Positions 28,269 through 37,756 are shown, counted from the first letter of the stretch. The stretch is 64,000 bases of DNA from Desulfosporosinus lacus DSM 15449 (GCF_900129935.1 NZ_FQXJ01000003.1:1-64000), one strand, 5' to 3'. A program made the numbers and translations. The notes: a model not told the origin generated them from the letters alone.

Positions 28269-28829
28269 TTATTGTTCCATCTGCTTTGCTAAGAAACCTG
28301 CGGCAGTTTCAACTAACTTGACCTCCAATTCACCCATCTTCATATTTAAATCTTTGGACATTAGGATCACTGCACCTATTGGATCTCCTTGTGAAATAAT
28401 CGGTGCAACAACTTCACTGGTAACCTTACAATCTTCATCCTCATTTTCAGGGCAACTTTTACAGGAGGTATGTTCTCCTGCAACGCCTATTTGAATAGTT
28501 TTTCTTTCTTCCATAGCTTGTTCAATAGCTGGTCCTATCGCTTTATTTAGATACTCTTTCTTTGACGCACCCGCGACTGCAATGATCGTATCTCTGTCTG
28601 CGATACAAGTAATATGCCCAGTAGCTTCGAATAAAGAATCAGCATATTCCTTTGCAAACTCTCCCAATTCACGGATAGGAGAATATTTCTTTAATATTAC
28701 TTCCCCTTCCCGATCCACAAAAATCTCTAACGGATCTCCTTCTCGAATACGAAGAGTCCGACGAATTTCTTTTGGAATAACGACACGACCGAGGTCATCA
28801 ATTCTTCTTACTATACCTGTTGCTTTCAT
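28269..28829 (-). CDS. spoVT: stage V sporulation regulator SpoVT
   Basis: Forespore DNA-binding protein that tunes sigma-G genes. The 186-residue product has an AbrB-type swapped-hairpin domain (MKATGIVRRIDDLGRVVIPKE, residues 1-45 overall) and a C-terminal GAF-like domain (about 60-186) with the CKSCPENEDEDC cysteine stretch near residue 122. ATG follows AAAAGGAGG. A sigma-G promoter match lies upstream, consistent with its control in Bacillus. Flanked by yabN and prsA. Confidence 0.95.
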   Translation of the reverse strand: MKATGIVRRIDDLGRVVIPKEIRRTLRIREGDPLEIFVDREGEVILKKYSPIRELGEFAKEYADSLFEATGHITCIADRDTIIAVAGASKKEYLNKAIGPAIEQAMEERKTIQIGVAGEHTSCKSCPENEDEDCKVTSEVVAPIISQGDPIGAVILMSKDLNMKMGELEVKLVETAAGFLAKQMEQ

Positions 28830-28902
28830 AGACGTACATTCCTCCTTTTGTCGTTCCCGAAAACATATTTCGTCTTGTCCTTTTGCGAGCTAAATTCAAT
28901 GA

Positions 28903-28933
28903 TAGTATATATCTAGACTTTGCCAATTATTCA
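28903..28933 (-). promoter_or_regulatory. sigma-G promoter candidate for spoVT
   Basis: -35 TGAATA (28928-28933), 18-bp spacer, -10 TATACTA (28903-28909), 6/7 to the CATACTA consensus. It lies 74 bp upstream of the spoVT ATG. Confidence 0.55.
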
Positions 28934-28953
28934 TTATTTTCCAAGGTAAAATA

Positions 28954-28981
28954 TAAGAAGGCATTTTCTAAATGCCCTCTT
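28954..28981 (-). terminator. hairpin after prsA
   Basis: GGCATTT/AAATGCC stem with flanking GA-rich/T-rich pairing between the prsA stop and the spoVT promoter; the T-tract is broken (CTTCTTATATTTT), so strength is uncertain. Confidence 0.5.
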
Positions 28982-28993
28982 ACGTTCGTTTTA

Positions 28994-29935
28994 TTAACTT
29001 TCTGGCTTATATCCTTGAGAATACTCTATTTTTGCATTTTTACGAAGGTCGTCAAAATACGTCTGAAACTTGGTGTCTTTTGCCTGATTTAATGCGTCTT
29101 GCCCCACTTGATCTTTCACCTTCGCGAAGTCTGGTGATGACGCCTGTGTGTGAGCTTCAACCTTGATAACATGATAACCAAATTCTGTTTTTACAGGAGC
29201 TGTCGAAAAGGTACCCACTTCTTGAGCAAAGGCTGCAGCTTCAAATTCAGGAACCATTTTCCCTTTAGTAAACGTTCCCAGATCACCGCCAGACTCGTTT
29301 GCCCCGGGCTCAATGGACTTTTCTTTCGCAAGTTGTTCGAAATTAACTCCCGTGCTAAGTTGCGCTATAATTGCCTTAGCTTCATCTTCGGTTTTAACCA
29401 AAACATGCCGTGCTTTTACACTTTCGGGCTGACTGTAATACGAAATATTTTGATCATAAAAATTCTTTATATCATCATCGCTCACCTTCACCTCACTAGT
29501 GACCTTCTCATATACTGCCAAAAAATTCCTTAATTGAGGTTCTGTCATACCCTGCTGTACCAGTGTATCTTGAAATGTTGTTTCATCGCCCATATTCTTT
29601 TTAATAATATCTTCTTGCTCTTTTACTTTGGCATCCTCCGGATCAAGTCCAAGCTTCTTAACCTCTTGAGCAATCAGTTCCCCTTCTATCATACGATCTA
29701 ATAATTGGTTTTTGATTTGAGGCAATGCTTGCTTTCCTTGATCAGTGTCAAATTTCATACCTTGTTTTTCATAAATTTTTTGTGCTTCAGTAACGCGGGC
29801 ATCATAATCTTTTACTAAAATCGAACTTTCGTTAACTTTAACAGCCCATTTACCGCCAACCAGCGAAGAGCACCCCGTGGTCACAAACATCAACGCCAGG
29901 ACTCCATAAATTAACCCCACGCGGGACTTTTTCAA
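28994..29935 (-). CDS. prsA: parvulin-type peptidyl-prolyl isomerase, PrsA-like lipoprotein
   Basis: Extracytoplasmic foldase attached to the membrane by a lipid. The 313-residue product has a signal peptide ending in the lipobox TTGC (about residue 20), an N-terminal SurA-like chaperone region, and a parvulin domain at about 170-265 (KARHVLVKTEDEA, GGDLGTFTKGKMVPEF, FGYHVIKV). The TTG start is preferred because AAAGGG is 10 nt ahead; a GTG 9 bp upstream abuts that site. It sits between mfd and spoVT and may help fold envelope or spore-coat proteins. Confidence 0.9.
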   Translation of the reverse strand: MKKSRVGLIYGVLALMFVTTGCSSLVGGKWAVKVNESSILVKDYDARVTEAQKIYEKQGMKFDTDQGKQALPQIKNQLLDRMIEGELIAQEVKKLGLDPEDAKVKEQEDIIKKNMGDETTFQDTLVQQGMTEPQLRNFLAVYEKVTSEVKVSDDDIKNFYDQNISYYSQPESVKARHVLVKTEDEAKAIIAQLSTGVNFEQLAKEKSIEPGANESGGDLGTFTKGKMVPEFEAAAFAQEVGTFSTAPVKTEFGYHVIKVEAHTQASSPDFAKVKDQVGQDALNQAKDTKFQTYFDDLRKNAKIEYSQGYKPES

Positions 29936-29974
29936 TATAGACACACCCTTTCAATTAGACATGGGAATAGTATA

Positions 29975-32900
29975 TCAAGGAGTTGTCCTTGAAGCAATGT
30001 CGCAAAATGTCGAAAGTACCCTGTGGACAGCCTTAATAGCCACTTCTTGGTCAAGCGTACGGATACGAACCTTGCACTCTAGATTTCCATTTTGCATAGT
30101 TCTAAACGACAATGGATAGGGGGAAGCTGAAGCTGCAGACATCAAATGTTCTCCCGTTAGGAAATTGATATTTGCCAAGAAACGAAGGCTGACATTTTGT
30201 TTGGCTTGTTGGATTTGTTCGATTTTCAACGAACTTGCCAGTAATTTTATTCGAATAATTTCAATCAGATGCTCGACTTCACGTGGAGGGGTTCCAAAAC
30301 GATCCAACAGTTCATCCACCATCTCACTGAGTTGATCCTCATTTCGCACCATAGCCAGCCTTTGGTATAATGATGCCTTGGTTTGATTATCCGCAACGTA
30401 GGCATCCGGCAAGAAGGCATCAACTTGAAGCTCAATGCTCGGCTCGACAATCTCTTCGAGCTTTTCTCCACGGAGTTCCTGGACCGCTTCCTTGAGCATC
30501 TGACTATACATTTCAAATCCTACTGCAGATAAATGCCCATGCTGCTGAGCGCCAATTAAGTTCCCTGCACCACGAATCTCTAAATCACGCATGGCGATTT
30601 TGAATCCCGCTCCAAACTCTGTAAATTCTCGTATTGCCGCCAGACGTTTTTCTGCAATTTCCGTGAGAACCTTTTGAGGTTTATATAAAAGATACGTATA
30701 CGCTTTACGATTGGAACGCCCGACGCGCCCTCGCAGTTGATAGAGTTGAGACAACCCGAAACGATCAGCTTCATCGATAATCAGAGTATTCGCGTTGGGC
30801 ATATCAAGGCCTGTTTCGATAATAGTGGTGGAGACTAAAACATCCATCTCGTGTTCTAAAAAATCTAGCATAACCCGTTCCAATTCTCTCTCACGCATTT
30901 GTCCGTGGGCAACCCCGAACCTCGCTTCAGGAACTAATTGACTCAAGAAATTAGTAACCTTGTCCATATCCTCAACTCGATTATGAACATAAAACACTTG
31001 CCCTCCGCGTTGGATCTCACGCCGTATTGCCTCGCGTACCACATCGGCTCTAAATTCAGTAACGTACGTTTGCACAGGATAACGACCTTCGGGCGGGGTC
31101 TCAATGACACTCATATCTCTAACGCCCACGAGCGACATATGTAAAGTTCTCGGGATCGGAGTTGCAGACAATGTCAATACATCCACATTCCCCTTTAACG
31201 TTTTTAACTTTTCCTTGTGCGCAACCCCAAAACGTTGCTCCTCGTCGATTACCAATAAGCCTAAATCACTAAATTTAACTACTTCTGAGAGAATGCGATG
31301 CGTCCCAACAATAACATCAATTCGCCCTTCCTTTAGGCCCTGAATTATTTCCTTTTGCTCTTTCTGAGAACGGAAACGACTCAGCATTTCGATGGTAATC
31401 GGATACCCGATAAAACGTTCTTTGAAAGTATTAAAATGTTGCTGAGCCAAAATAGTTGTAGGAACAAGTACCGCCACTTGCTTGCTGTCCATCACAGCTT
31501 TAAAGGCTGCCCGAAGGGCAACTTCGGTTTTACCGTACCCCACATCTCCACAGAGTAACCGATCCATGGGACGTGAGCGCATCATATCTTTTTTCACATC
31601 TTCAATACTCTGAATTTGATCCGGGGTTTCAACATAAGGAAACTTCTCCTCAAATTCAGTTTGCCAGACATTATCTTGAGAAAAAGCAAAACCTTGGACG
31701 GCCTCCCTTTGAGCATATAACTTTACCAAATCAATAGCCATTTCCTTGACAGCACTTCGCGTTTTCCGCTTAACTTTATACCACTCAGATCCCCCGAGTT
31801 TATAAAGCTTAGGCAGGGTTTCACCAGCACTCCCTAAATACTTCTGCAGGAGATGCAACTGATCTAAAGGAACATAGAGTCGGTCTTCCCCGGCATAGCG
31901 AATTCCAAAATAGTCTTTAGCTATACCGCCCACTTCCAGCCGCTCTATGCCAGTAAATTGACCGATTCCATGATGGACATGCACCACAAAGTCCCCGGGT
32001 TTAAGGTCCGCAATAAATATATTCTTTTGGGCAGGAGCACTAGGCTTCTTGCCAATCGCCTTACTCTCTCGTTTATAGATTTCTGTCTCGGTAAGAATAA
32101 CTAGTTTGCCGAGCGGCAACTCAAATCCTTGATCAAGCGAAAATGGATAGATATAAACATTTCCTTCCTCAATCGGATCCAGAAGTTCCTTACGAGATGC
32201 TGTCACTCCACGATCCTTTAAGCCCTGAATTAATCGTTCAACATGATCTTCATCCCCGACAAATAATGCTACCACATTGCCGGCATCCTTACGATGTACA
32301 ATCTCATCAACCAATTTACTTGTCTTTCCCATGAAACCCGTTAACGGTCGAGCGTTAAGGTTAAATATCCTCTTCGGAGAAAGCCCAGGAGCCTGCCTCA
32401 ACAGAGTTGAAAGCCCAATCAAGGGGTGATGTTCACCATGCTTTAATAACTCCTCGTAGACAATAAATTGCGACTCGGGATGAACAACTCCCTCACCGTT
32501 TTCCAATTGCTGCGTAAATTCAAGTAAGCGTTCATTGGCCTGAAACTCTAATTGTTCCTTTAAACGAAGCGGCTCATCTAAAACCACAAAATGGTCGTCA
32601 GTAAGATATGAGAAAAATGGAACGAGCGGAGTATTTACTAAGCTTAAGAAGGGATAAACATTTTCGTCTAAAATACCCTGTTCAAGTCGTTCCACTAATA
32701 AATCAACTTTATTTTGTAATCGTTCAGCAGCTACTTTTCTCCCCGAACGTTGAAGACGACCTGTTGTTTTACGAGCTTCCGCCCGAATTGCAAAGCGCAT
32801 TTCTCCAAGTTCTTCCTTAGTTACGATATATTCCATAGCTGGAGATATCAAGACCTTATTCTGGGAACTGGTTGATTTCTGCGTTCCCAAATCAAAGGTT

Positions 32901-33517
32901 CGAATGGAATCAACTTCATCATCGAAAAACTCAATCCGCACCGCTTCCCCATCCAAGGGGGCAATGTCCAAGATCCCTCCTCTTAAGGCAAACTGACCTT
33001 GCCCTTCAACCGTCTCGATCCGTTCGTACCCTCCAGTAGTTAATAAAGACAGCACTTCAGACAAGTTATATTTTTGCCCTATTTCAAAGGCGAGTGTAAA
33101 TTTTTTCCATCTATCGACTGAAAATAACCGTCGTTCTACAGCGAGAACAGAGGCAACCACAGTACACTTCCGATCGTGAGCCAGCTGATTTAAAACACGA
33201 ATTCTTTCTGCGGTTGTTTCTCTGCTTTTGCCCAATATTTCAAATGGAAGCCATTCCGTTGTCGGCAGATGCAGAATGGTTTGATCATTACACCAAGTAC
33301 GCAAATCATTGGCCCACTTTTGAGCCTGCTCCTCCGAATAAGTTAAAATCAACCCTGGTTTAGACTTTTGGAAAAGCTGAGCGACAAAGGCTGCCTTTTG
33401 GCTTCCCGTTAAATCATAAATCATTTGGGGCCACTCTCCATGGCTTAAGGACTGATTAATCTCCTTAATATCGAGCCCCCGACGAAGATAACTGTGAATA
33501 GTATTCAAAATGTCCAT
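29975..33517 (-). CDS. mfd: transcription-repair coupling factor
   Basis: DNA translocase that removes RNA polymerase stalled at lesions and recruits UvrA. The 1180-residue protein has the UvrB-like N-terminal modules (SGSQKAAFV in place of a functional Walker A, RGGILDIAP about 173), the RNA polymerase-interaction domain (PGDFVVHVHHGIGQFTGIE, about 502), the RecG-like helicase (LLCGDVGYGKTEVALRAAF about 645, DEEQRFGV about 745) and the C-terminal TRCF domain. Length is normal. The ATG is tight against AAAGG, so a TTG three codons in is possible. Same position as Bacillus, between fin and spoVT. Confidence 0.97.
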   Translation of the reverse strand: MDILNTIHSYLRRGLDIKEINQSLSHGEWPQMIYDLTGSQKAAFVAQLFQKSKPGLILTYSEEQAQKWANDLRTWCNDQTILHLPTTEWLPFEILGKSRETTAERIRVLNQLAHDRKCTVVASVLAVERRLFSVDRWKKFTLAFEIGQKYNLSEVLSLLTTGGYERIETVEGQGQFALRGGILDIAPLDGEAVRIEFFDDEVDSIRTFDLGTQKSTSSQNKVLISPAMEYIVTKEELGEMRFAIRAEARKTTGRLQRSGRKVAAERLQNKVDLLVERLEQGILDENVYPFLSLVNTPLVPFFSYLTDDHFVVLDEPLRLKEQLEFQANERLLEFTQQLENGEGVVHPESQFIVYEELLKHGEHHPLIGLSTLLRQAPGLSPKRIFNLNARPLTGFMGKTSKLVDEIVHRKDAGNVVALFVGDEDHVERLIQGLKDRGVTASRKELLDPIEEGNVYIYPFSLDQGFELPLGKLVILTETEIYKRESKAIGKKPSAPAQKNIFIADLKPGDFVVHVHHGIGQFTGIERLEVGGIAKDYFGIRYAGEDRLYVPLDQLHLLQKYLGSAGETLPKLYKLGGSEWYKVKRKTRSAVKEMAIDLVKLYAQREAVQGFAFSQDNVWQTEFEEKFPYVETPDQIQSIEDVKKDMMRSRPMDRLLCGDVGYGKTEVALRAAFKAVMDSKQVAVLVPTTILAQQHFNTFKERFIGYPITIEMLSRFRSQKEQKEIIQGLKEGRIDVIVGTHRILSEVVKFSDLGLLVIDEEQRFGVAHKEKLKTLKGNVDVLTLSATPIPRTLHMSLVGVRDMSVIETPPEGRYPVQTYVTEFRADVVREAIRREIQRGGQVFYVHNRVEDMDKVTNFLSQLVPEARFGVAHGQMRERELERVMLDFLEHEMDVLVSTTIIETGLDMPNANTLIIDEADRFGLSQLYQLRGRVGRSNRKAYTYLLYKPQKVLTEIAEKRLAAIREFTEFGAGFKIAMRDLEIRGAGNLIGAQQHGHLSAVGFEMYSQMLKEAVQELRGEKLEEIVEPSIELQVDAFLPDAYVADNQTKASLYQRLAMVRNEDQLSEMVDELLDRFGTPPREVEHLIEIIRIKLLASSLKIEQIQQAKQNVSLRFLANINFLTGEHLMSAASASPYPLSFRTMQNGNLECKVRIRTLDQEVAIKAVHRVLSTFCDIASRTTP

Positions 33518-33531
33518 CCTTTCGGGTAATT

Positions 33532-33606
33532 AAAAAGATGAACGTCCGTATGGCCCCCCATTCGCCTGCCCCTAAAGCCAAAATAAGGGTCACGGCGGCG
33601 TTCATC
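33532..33606 (-). terminator. large folded terminator between fin and mfd
   Basis: Outer arms GATGAACG/CGTTCATC (33537-33544 and 33599-33606) enclose about 54 nt that can fold further, followed by five T on the minus strand. It is much larger than the other terminators in the window. Confidence 0.55.
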
Positions 33607-33665
33607 GATATTGATCCCGGTCTAGTCATTGCTTGCCATTTTAAAGACCAATGCCAAGCCTTCCA

Positions 33666-33842
33666 TTAATGATATACGTTACAAGGCTCTGTTTTCATGT
33701 CATTAAGACAATCTGTACAAAGCGCGTATGCCACGTTTCCAATGATATCCATTATAGGATCCGTGTTATTGCTGGTCAAGTCATCTAACTCAATCTCTCC
33801 GATAATTCGATCACAAGCATGGCAGACTTTAAATATTTTCAT
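33666..33842 (-). CDS. fin: anti-sigma-F factor Fin (YabK)
   Basis: Small forespore protein that in Bacillus shuts off sigma-F so that sigma-G can take over. The 58-residue product starts at the ATG after GGGAGGTGATTACAGG and has two zinc-type cysteine pairs, CHAC (residues 7-10) and CTDC (about 42-45), plus the typical YH ending. It lies exactly where yabK does in Bacillus, between pth and mfd. A sigma-F promoter match lies just upstream, as expected for its feedback role. Confidence 0.9.
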   Translation of the reverse strand: MKIFKVCHACDRIIGEIELDDLTSNNTDPIMDIIGNVAYALCTDCLNDMKTEPCNVYH

Positions 33843-33867
33843 CCTGTAATCACCTCCCTTTGCTAGT

Positions 33868-33896
33868 AGAATTACCCCTAGCACAGGAGGTTATAC
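33868..33896 (-). promoter_or_regulatory. sigma-F promoter candidate for fin
   Basis: -35 GTATA (33892-33896, full match to GYATA), exactly 15 bp, then GGTAATTCT (33868-33876), one mismatch to GGNNANANT. It is 26 bp upstream of the fin ATG and overlaps no other gene. Confidence 0.6.
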
Positions 33897-33901
33897 TCAA
33901 C

Positions 33902-34459
33902 CTAACGATGGTATAAGTTCATAGCCCGCTCAAATTCCCCTTTAATCCATAAATAGCTCGCCTTTTCCGCACGCCCTAATACATCATCTAACAAAGCAAA
34001 TTCATCTTCCACGAAGGGAGCGAGCACGTAGCGTGCCGGGTCCCACTCTTTTGGCGGACGACCTATCCCCAACTTCAGCCGCCATAATTTTTCCGATCCT
34101 AATTCCGCTTGAATGGATTTGATTCCGTTATGTCCACCTGCACTTCCCTGATCACGCAGACGGATTTTGCCAAGCGGCAAATCCATATCATCTTGAACTA
34201 TTAATACATCCTCTTGAGCAATTTTGTAAAAATGAATAAGCTCACTCACCGAACGGCCGCTCAAATTCATAAATGTTTGAGGCTTTAAAAGAAATAGCCG
34301 TTCCCCCTCAATATTCCCCTCTGCCAATAATCCCTGAAACTTTGCACGAAATTGCAACTTATGAACTTCTGCCAGCAGATCAACCAGCAAGAAACCAATA
34401 TTATGGCGCGTCTCTTCATATTGAGAGCCGGGGTTCCCAAGACCAACAATAACCTTCAT
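33902..34459 (-). CDS. pth: peptidyl-tRNA hydrolase
   Basis: Recycles peptidyl-tRNA released from ribosomes. The 185-residue product starts [23 protein letters not shown], including the active-site Asn-10 region and catalytic His-20, and has [12 protein letters not shown] (about 60) and DDMDLPLG (about 92). The start follows TTGGAGGTGATTAGA; an ATG five codons upstream lies inside that site. It ends 60 bp ahead of fin. The upstream strand is shared with the divergent PRC-barrel gene. Confidence 0.96.
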   Translation of the reverse strand: MKVIVGLGNPGSQYEETRHNIGFLLVDLLAEVHKLQFRAKFQGLLAEGNIEGERLFLLKPQTFMNLSGRSVSELIHFYKIAQEDVLIVQDDMDLPLGKIRLRDQGSAGGHNGIKSIQAELGSEKLWRLKLGIGRPPKEWDPARYVLAPFVEDEFALLDDVLGRAEKASYLWIKGEFERAMNLYHR

Positions 34460-34475
34460 TCTAATCACCTCCAAA

Positions 34476-34504
34476 GCATATTCATTCGATGCAGTGAATA
34501 CATT
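34476..34504 (+). promoter_or_regulatory. sigma-F (or sigma-G) promoter candidate for the PRC-barrel gene
   Basis: GCATA (34476-34480, full match to GYATA), exactly 15 bp, then GAATACATT (34496-34504), one mismatch to GGNNANANT, 47 bp ahead of the ATG. Confidence 0.5.
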
Positions 34505-34551
34505 CTTTTAAGAATAGAAAACGGATCAAGACTAAATAAAGGGGGTGAACT

Positions 34552-35271
34552 ATGAAACCCAGCCGTAAATTCTTGTCATTACCTATCATTTCCCTTCAGG
34601 AAGGGCAACAACTAGGGTATGTAAAAAGCCTAATTCTAAATGCTGGTACAAAGTCCCTTGCTGCAATCGTCGTAGACCCTAAAGGCTTTTTTAAGGATCA
34701 GCGCATTATCCCCTATTCTAAAGTTGTCAGCGTAGGCGATGACGCAATTACCATTGACAAGGAATCTCACGTTGAAAAGTCCTCCAGCTTACCTGAATTG
34801 TTAGATTTGGTCAAAGAAAAACTGACCATTATCGGAACAAAAATGGTCACGGAAACAGGAAAAACCCTTGGAACTGCCGACGAATACTACGTCGATCCAA
34901 GTACCGGAAAAATAACTCAAATCGAAATCTCAGGTGGTAAACTCGAAGGATTTCTAAATGGTAAGGCATGGATTTCAGCAGAATACATTACTACGATCGG
35001 CCATGATGTTATTGTAATCCAAAAAGGAAGCGAAAATGCACTAACCGTGTCTGACAAAGGACTCAGTGATTCATTTAAAAATCTGATTCACACAACATCT
35101 AACCTGGCCTCAGAAACAACTCACACCATCAGTAATTACTTTAAGAAAGAAAGAGTTAAACCTCAACCTGCTCCAGAGAAGGCTGCCATCATCTTTCCTG
35201 AAACCGAAGGTATCTCACCCACTGAACAGACTGTTTCTAAAATACCTACAACTAAAGACCCCCTGGGGTAA
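34552..35271 (+). CDS. two-domain PRC-barrel protein, probably sporulation-linked
   Basis: The 239-residue protein has two PRC-barrel repeats, about residues 3-80 (PIISLQEGQQLGYVKSLIL, IIPYSKVVSVGDDAITI) and 90-155 (TGKTLGTADEYYVDPSTGKI, WISAEYITTIGHDVIVI), then a Ser/Thr/Pro-rich tail. No membrane segment or signal peptide is seen. PRC-barrel proteins such as YlmC/YmxH occur in spore formers, but no mechanism is known. It is one of the few genes here against the main direction, sits where Bacillus has ctc, and has its own promoter-like site and terminator. Start follows AGGGGGTGAACT. Confidence 0.75.
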   Translation: MKPSRKFLSLPIISLQEGQQLGYVKSLILNAGTKSLAAIVVDPKGFFKDQRIIPYSKVVSVGDDAITIDKESHVEKSSSLPELLDLVKEKLTIIGTKMVTETGKTLGTADEYYVDPSTGKITQIEISGGKLEGFLNGKAWISAEYITTIGHDVIVIQKGSENALTVSDKGLSDSFKNLIHTTSNLASETTHTISNYFKKERVKPQPAPEKAAIIFPETEGISPTEQTVSKIPTTKDPLG

Positions 35272-35290
35272 CACCCCGGGGGCCTTTTTT
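35259..35290 (+). terminator. intrinsic terminator of the PRC-barrel gene
   Basis: CCCCC/GGGGG with an inner GGGGT/ACCCC stem and a 3-nt loop, followed by six T. The stem contains the stop codon. Confidence 0.9.
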
Positions 35291-35382
35291 ACACTAATCA
35301 GAAACGTAACTCTCTGGAAGCATAAGTCCTTGGCCGCAAGGACACTCGACCATCCAATGGGCTTGAGGCCAGCAAGTTCTCT

Positions 35383-36324
35383 TTAGCTGAAAAGTTTGCT
35401 CACCGAAAGATCCTCATGAATGCGAACAATAGCCTCACCTAAGAGTGGAGCAACGGATAATACTTTAATCTGAGGAATTACTTTCTCTTGGGTTAAGGGA
35501 ATCGTATTCGTCACAACGAGCTCCCGAATAACAGAATTAGCTAAACGTTCGACAGCAGGTCCGGATAATACCGGGTGAGTACAACAGGCATATACTTCCT
35601 TCGCGCCTCGATCAACAAGAGCTTGGGCCCCTTGGGTAATAGTTCCTGCCGTATCGATTATGTCGTCAATCATAATCACGGTTTTGCCCTTCAGCTCGCC
35701 AATGACATGCATTATTTCGGAAACATTGGCTTCCGGTCTCCGCTTATCAATAATAGCAAGCGTAGCGCCAATTCGTTCAGCCAGGTCTCTGGCGCGTGTA
35801 ACTCCACCTAAATCAGGAGAAACAACACAAATGTTTTCCAGGCCTTTTTCTCTAAAATATTCTGCCAGAATTGGGACACCAGGCAAGTGATCAAGCGGGA
35901 TATCAAAAAATCCTTGGATTGCTGGAGCGTGTAAGTCCATTGTTACCACACGATCCGCTCCCGCGGTTGTAATTAGATTTGCCATCAGCTTTGCCGTAAT
36001 GGGATCACGAGCTCTGGTCTTGCGCTCTTGACGAGCATAACCGTAATATGGCATCACTGCAGTAATACGACGCGCTGAAGCCCTGCGAATAGCATCAATC
36101 ATAATTAATAATTCCATGATGTTATCATTCGTGGGATGGCAGGTAGGTTGAACAACATAAATATCCGCCCCCCGAACGCTTTCATCTATGGCAAGACAAG
36201 TCTCTCCGTCTTGGAAACGTTTAATCTTTGCTTCACCTAGCGGTACTCCCAAATAGTCTACAATTTCTTGTGCCAATGGACGATTAGCATTCCCACAAAA
36301 AATTTTAAATTCTTTTGCTGCCAT
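35383..36324 (-). CDS. prs: ribose-phosphate pyrophosphokinase (PRPP synthetase)
   Basis: Makes PRPP for nucleotide, NAD and amino-acid synthesis. The 313-residue product shows the class I features: [13 protein letters not shown] opening, the flexible catalytic loop [19 protein letters not shown] (about 96-114), PDLGGVTRA (about 170) and the PRPP-binding [13 protein letters not shown] (about 216-228). It lies 15 bp after glmU, the same pairing as in Bacillus (glmU-prs). Its product also feeds nadC in this window. Confidence 0.97.
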   Translation of the reverse strand: MAAKEFKIFCGNANRPLAQEIVDYLGVPLGEAKIKRFQDGETCLAIDESVRGADIYVVQPTCHPTNDNIMELLIMIDAIRRASARRITAVMPYYGYARQERKTRARDPITAKLMANLITTAGADRVVTMDLHAPAIQGFFDIPLDHLPGVPILAEYFREKGLENICVVSPDLGGVTRARDLAERIGATLAIIDKRRPEANVSEIMHVIGELKGKTVIMIDDIIDTAGTITQGAQALVDRGAKEVYACCTHPVLSGPAVERLANSVIRELVVTNTIPLTQEKVIPQIKVLSVAPLLGEAIVRIHEDLSVSKLFS

Positions 36325-36339
36325 GCCTCTTTCTGCCCC

Positions 36340-37701
36340 CTATTTTATCTTTTCGCGATGCCAATTTTCCTTGACCACTTGTTGACTCCGTTCAACGACC
36401 AAGGCCTTTGCTGGAACATTCTTTGTAATAGTAGATCCAGCACCCGTAACGGCATATTCCCCCACTTCAAGTGGAGCAACTAAATTTGTATTACTGCCGA
36501 TGAAAGCATGATCTCCAATTTTAGTGTGATGTTTGTTAACCCCGTCATAGTTACAGGTAATTGTGCCCGCTCCAATATTCGCGGATTTCCCAACATGTGT
36601 GTCTCCAATATAACTCAAATGGGGAATTTTTGCCCCCATTTCAACCCAACTGTTTTTGATTTCAACGAAGTCCCCTACTTTTACTCTTGCATCCAGTTTT
36701 GTGCCTGGTCTTAAATAGCTAAAAGGACCAATATGACAACATTCTCCGATCACCGCATCTCTGGCAACAGAGAAGGTTACTTCAGAACCGCGTCCAACCG
36801 TACAATTCTCTATATTTGTCTGGGGACCGATCACTGAATCCTCTTCGATCTTTGTTTTCCCCACTAACCTTGTAAATGGCAGAATCGTAACGTCTTGAGC
36901 CAATATTACTTCTGCATCGATAAAGGTTGAGGCGGGATCTACAATCGTAACTCCTTCAGACATCCAATGCTCCAGAATGTTTTTCCGAACAATTCCTTCA
37001 GCTTCAGCTAATTGACCTCGACTATTAATTCCTAATGCTTCTTGGGAGTTCACAGTACGATACGTCAATACTTTTTTTTCATGCTTTAGTAAAACATCAA
37101 AAACTTCCGTTAAATAGTATTCCCCTTGTGCGTTCTGAGTAGTAATTTTTGTCAGAGCATCTCTAAGTGCAGACCCCTTGAAACAATATGTTCCAGTGTT
37201 AATCTCCTTAATTTCCCGTTCATCTGGCGCAGCATCCTTTTCCTCGACAATTCTAACGAGTTTCTCACCCTTTTTAATAATCCTACCGTAACCAAAGGGT
37301 TGTTCCATATAGGATGTTAAGACTGTTGCGCTAGCCCCTTGCGCTTGATGCAACTTAACAAGTTCATTTAGAGTCTCAGATTTGAGCAACGGTTGATCCC
37401 CGCTTAAGACAAGAACGGTCTGTTCACCCTCTAAATAAGGCATAGCTTGCAGAACAGCATGCCCAGTACCAAGCTGTTCTGTCTGAACGACAATCTCCGC
37501 TCGATTCTCTATAAGGGCTTCAACACCCTCTCGACCATGCCCTACGATAACTAGGGAGCGGTCAACTCCAGCTCGGCCCACTATATCTAAGACATGTTCA
37601 ATGAGAGTTTTTCCAGCCAATGAATGCATGACTTTCGGCAACTTAGATTTCATTCTTGTGCCTTTTCCTGCCGCCATGATCACCGCTACCAAATTAGACA
37701 T
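36340..37701 (-). CDS. glmU: bifunctional UDP-GlcNAc pyrophosphorylase / glucosamine-1-P acetyltransferase
   Basis: Last two steps to UDP-GlcNAc for cell wall synthesis. The 453-residue product has the pyrophosphorylase half (VIMAAGKGTRMKSKLPKV at residues 7-24, TEQLGTGHAV about 75) and a left-handed beta-helix half with hexapeptide repeats (about 250-440), including the acetyltransferase His region LRPGTKL and YDGVNKHHTKIGD. A promoter-like site lies 56 bp upstream and a strong spoVG terminator precedes it. Confidence 0.97.
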   Translation of the reverse strand: MSNLVAVIMAAGKGTRMKSKLPKVMHSLAGKTLIEHVLDIVGRAGVDRSLVIVGHGREGVEALIENRAEIVVQTEQLGTGHAVLQAMPYLEGEQTVLVLSGDQPLLKSETLNELVKLHQAQGASATVLTSYMEQPFGYGRIIKKGEKLVRIVEEKDAAPDEREIKEINTGTYCFKGSALRDALTKITTQNAQGEYYLTEVFDVLLKHEKKVLTYRTVNSQEALGINSRGQLAEAEGIVRKNILEHWMSEGVTIVDPASTFIDAEVILAQDVTILPFTRLVGKTKIEEDSVIGPQTNIENCTVGRGSEVTFSVARDAVIGECCHIGPFSYLRPGTKLDARVKVGDFVEIKNSWVEMGAKIPHLSYIGDTHVGKSANIGAGTITCNYDGVNKHHTKIGDHAFIGSNTNLVAPLEVGEYAVTGAGSTITKNVPAKALVVERSQQVVKENWHREKIK

Positions 37702-37756
37702 AATCTAATTCGCCTCCAGCTCTAGTTTAACCTCTACTTATTTTATATACCCGTAA

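Noticed and set aside
35300-35382. GTCCTTG/CAAGGAC hairpin downstream of prs as a terminator
   Set aside because: A 7-bp stem is present but no T-run follows on the minus strand; support too weak.
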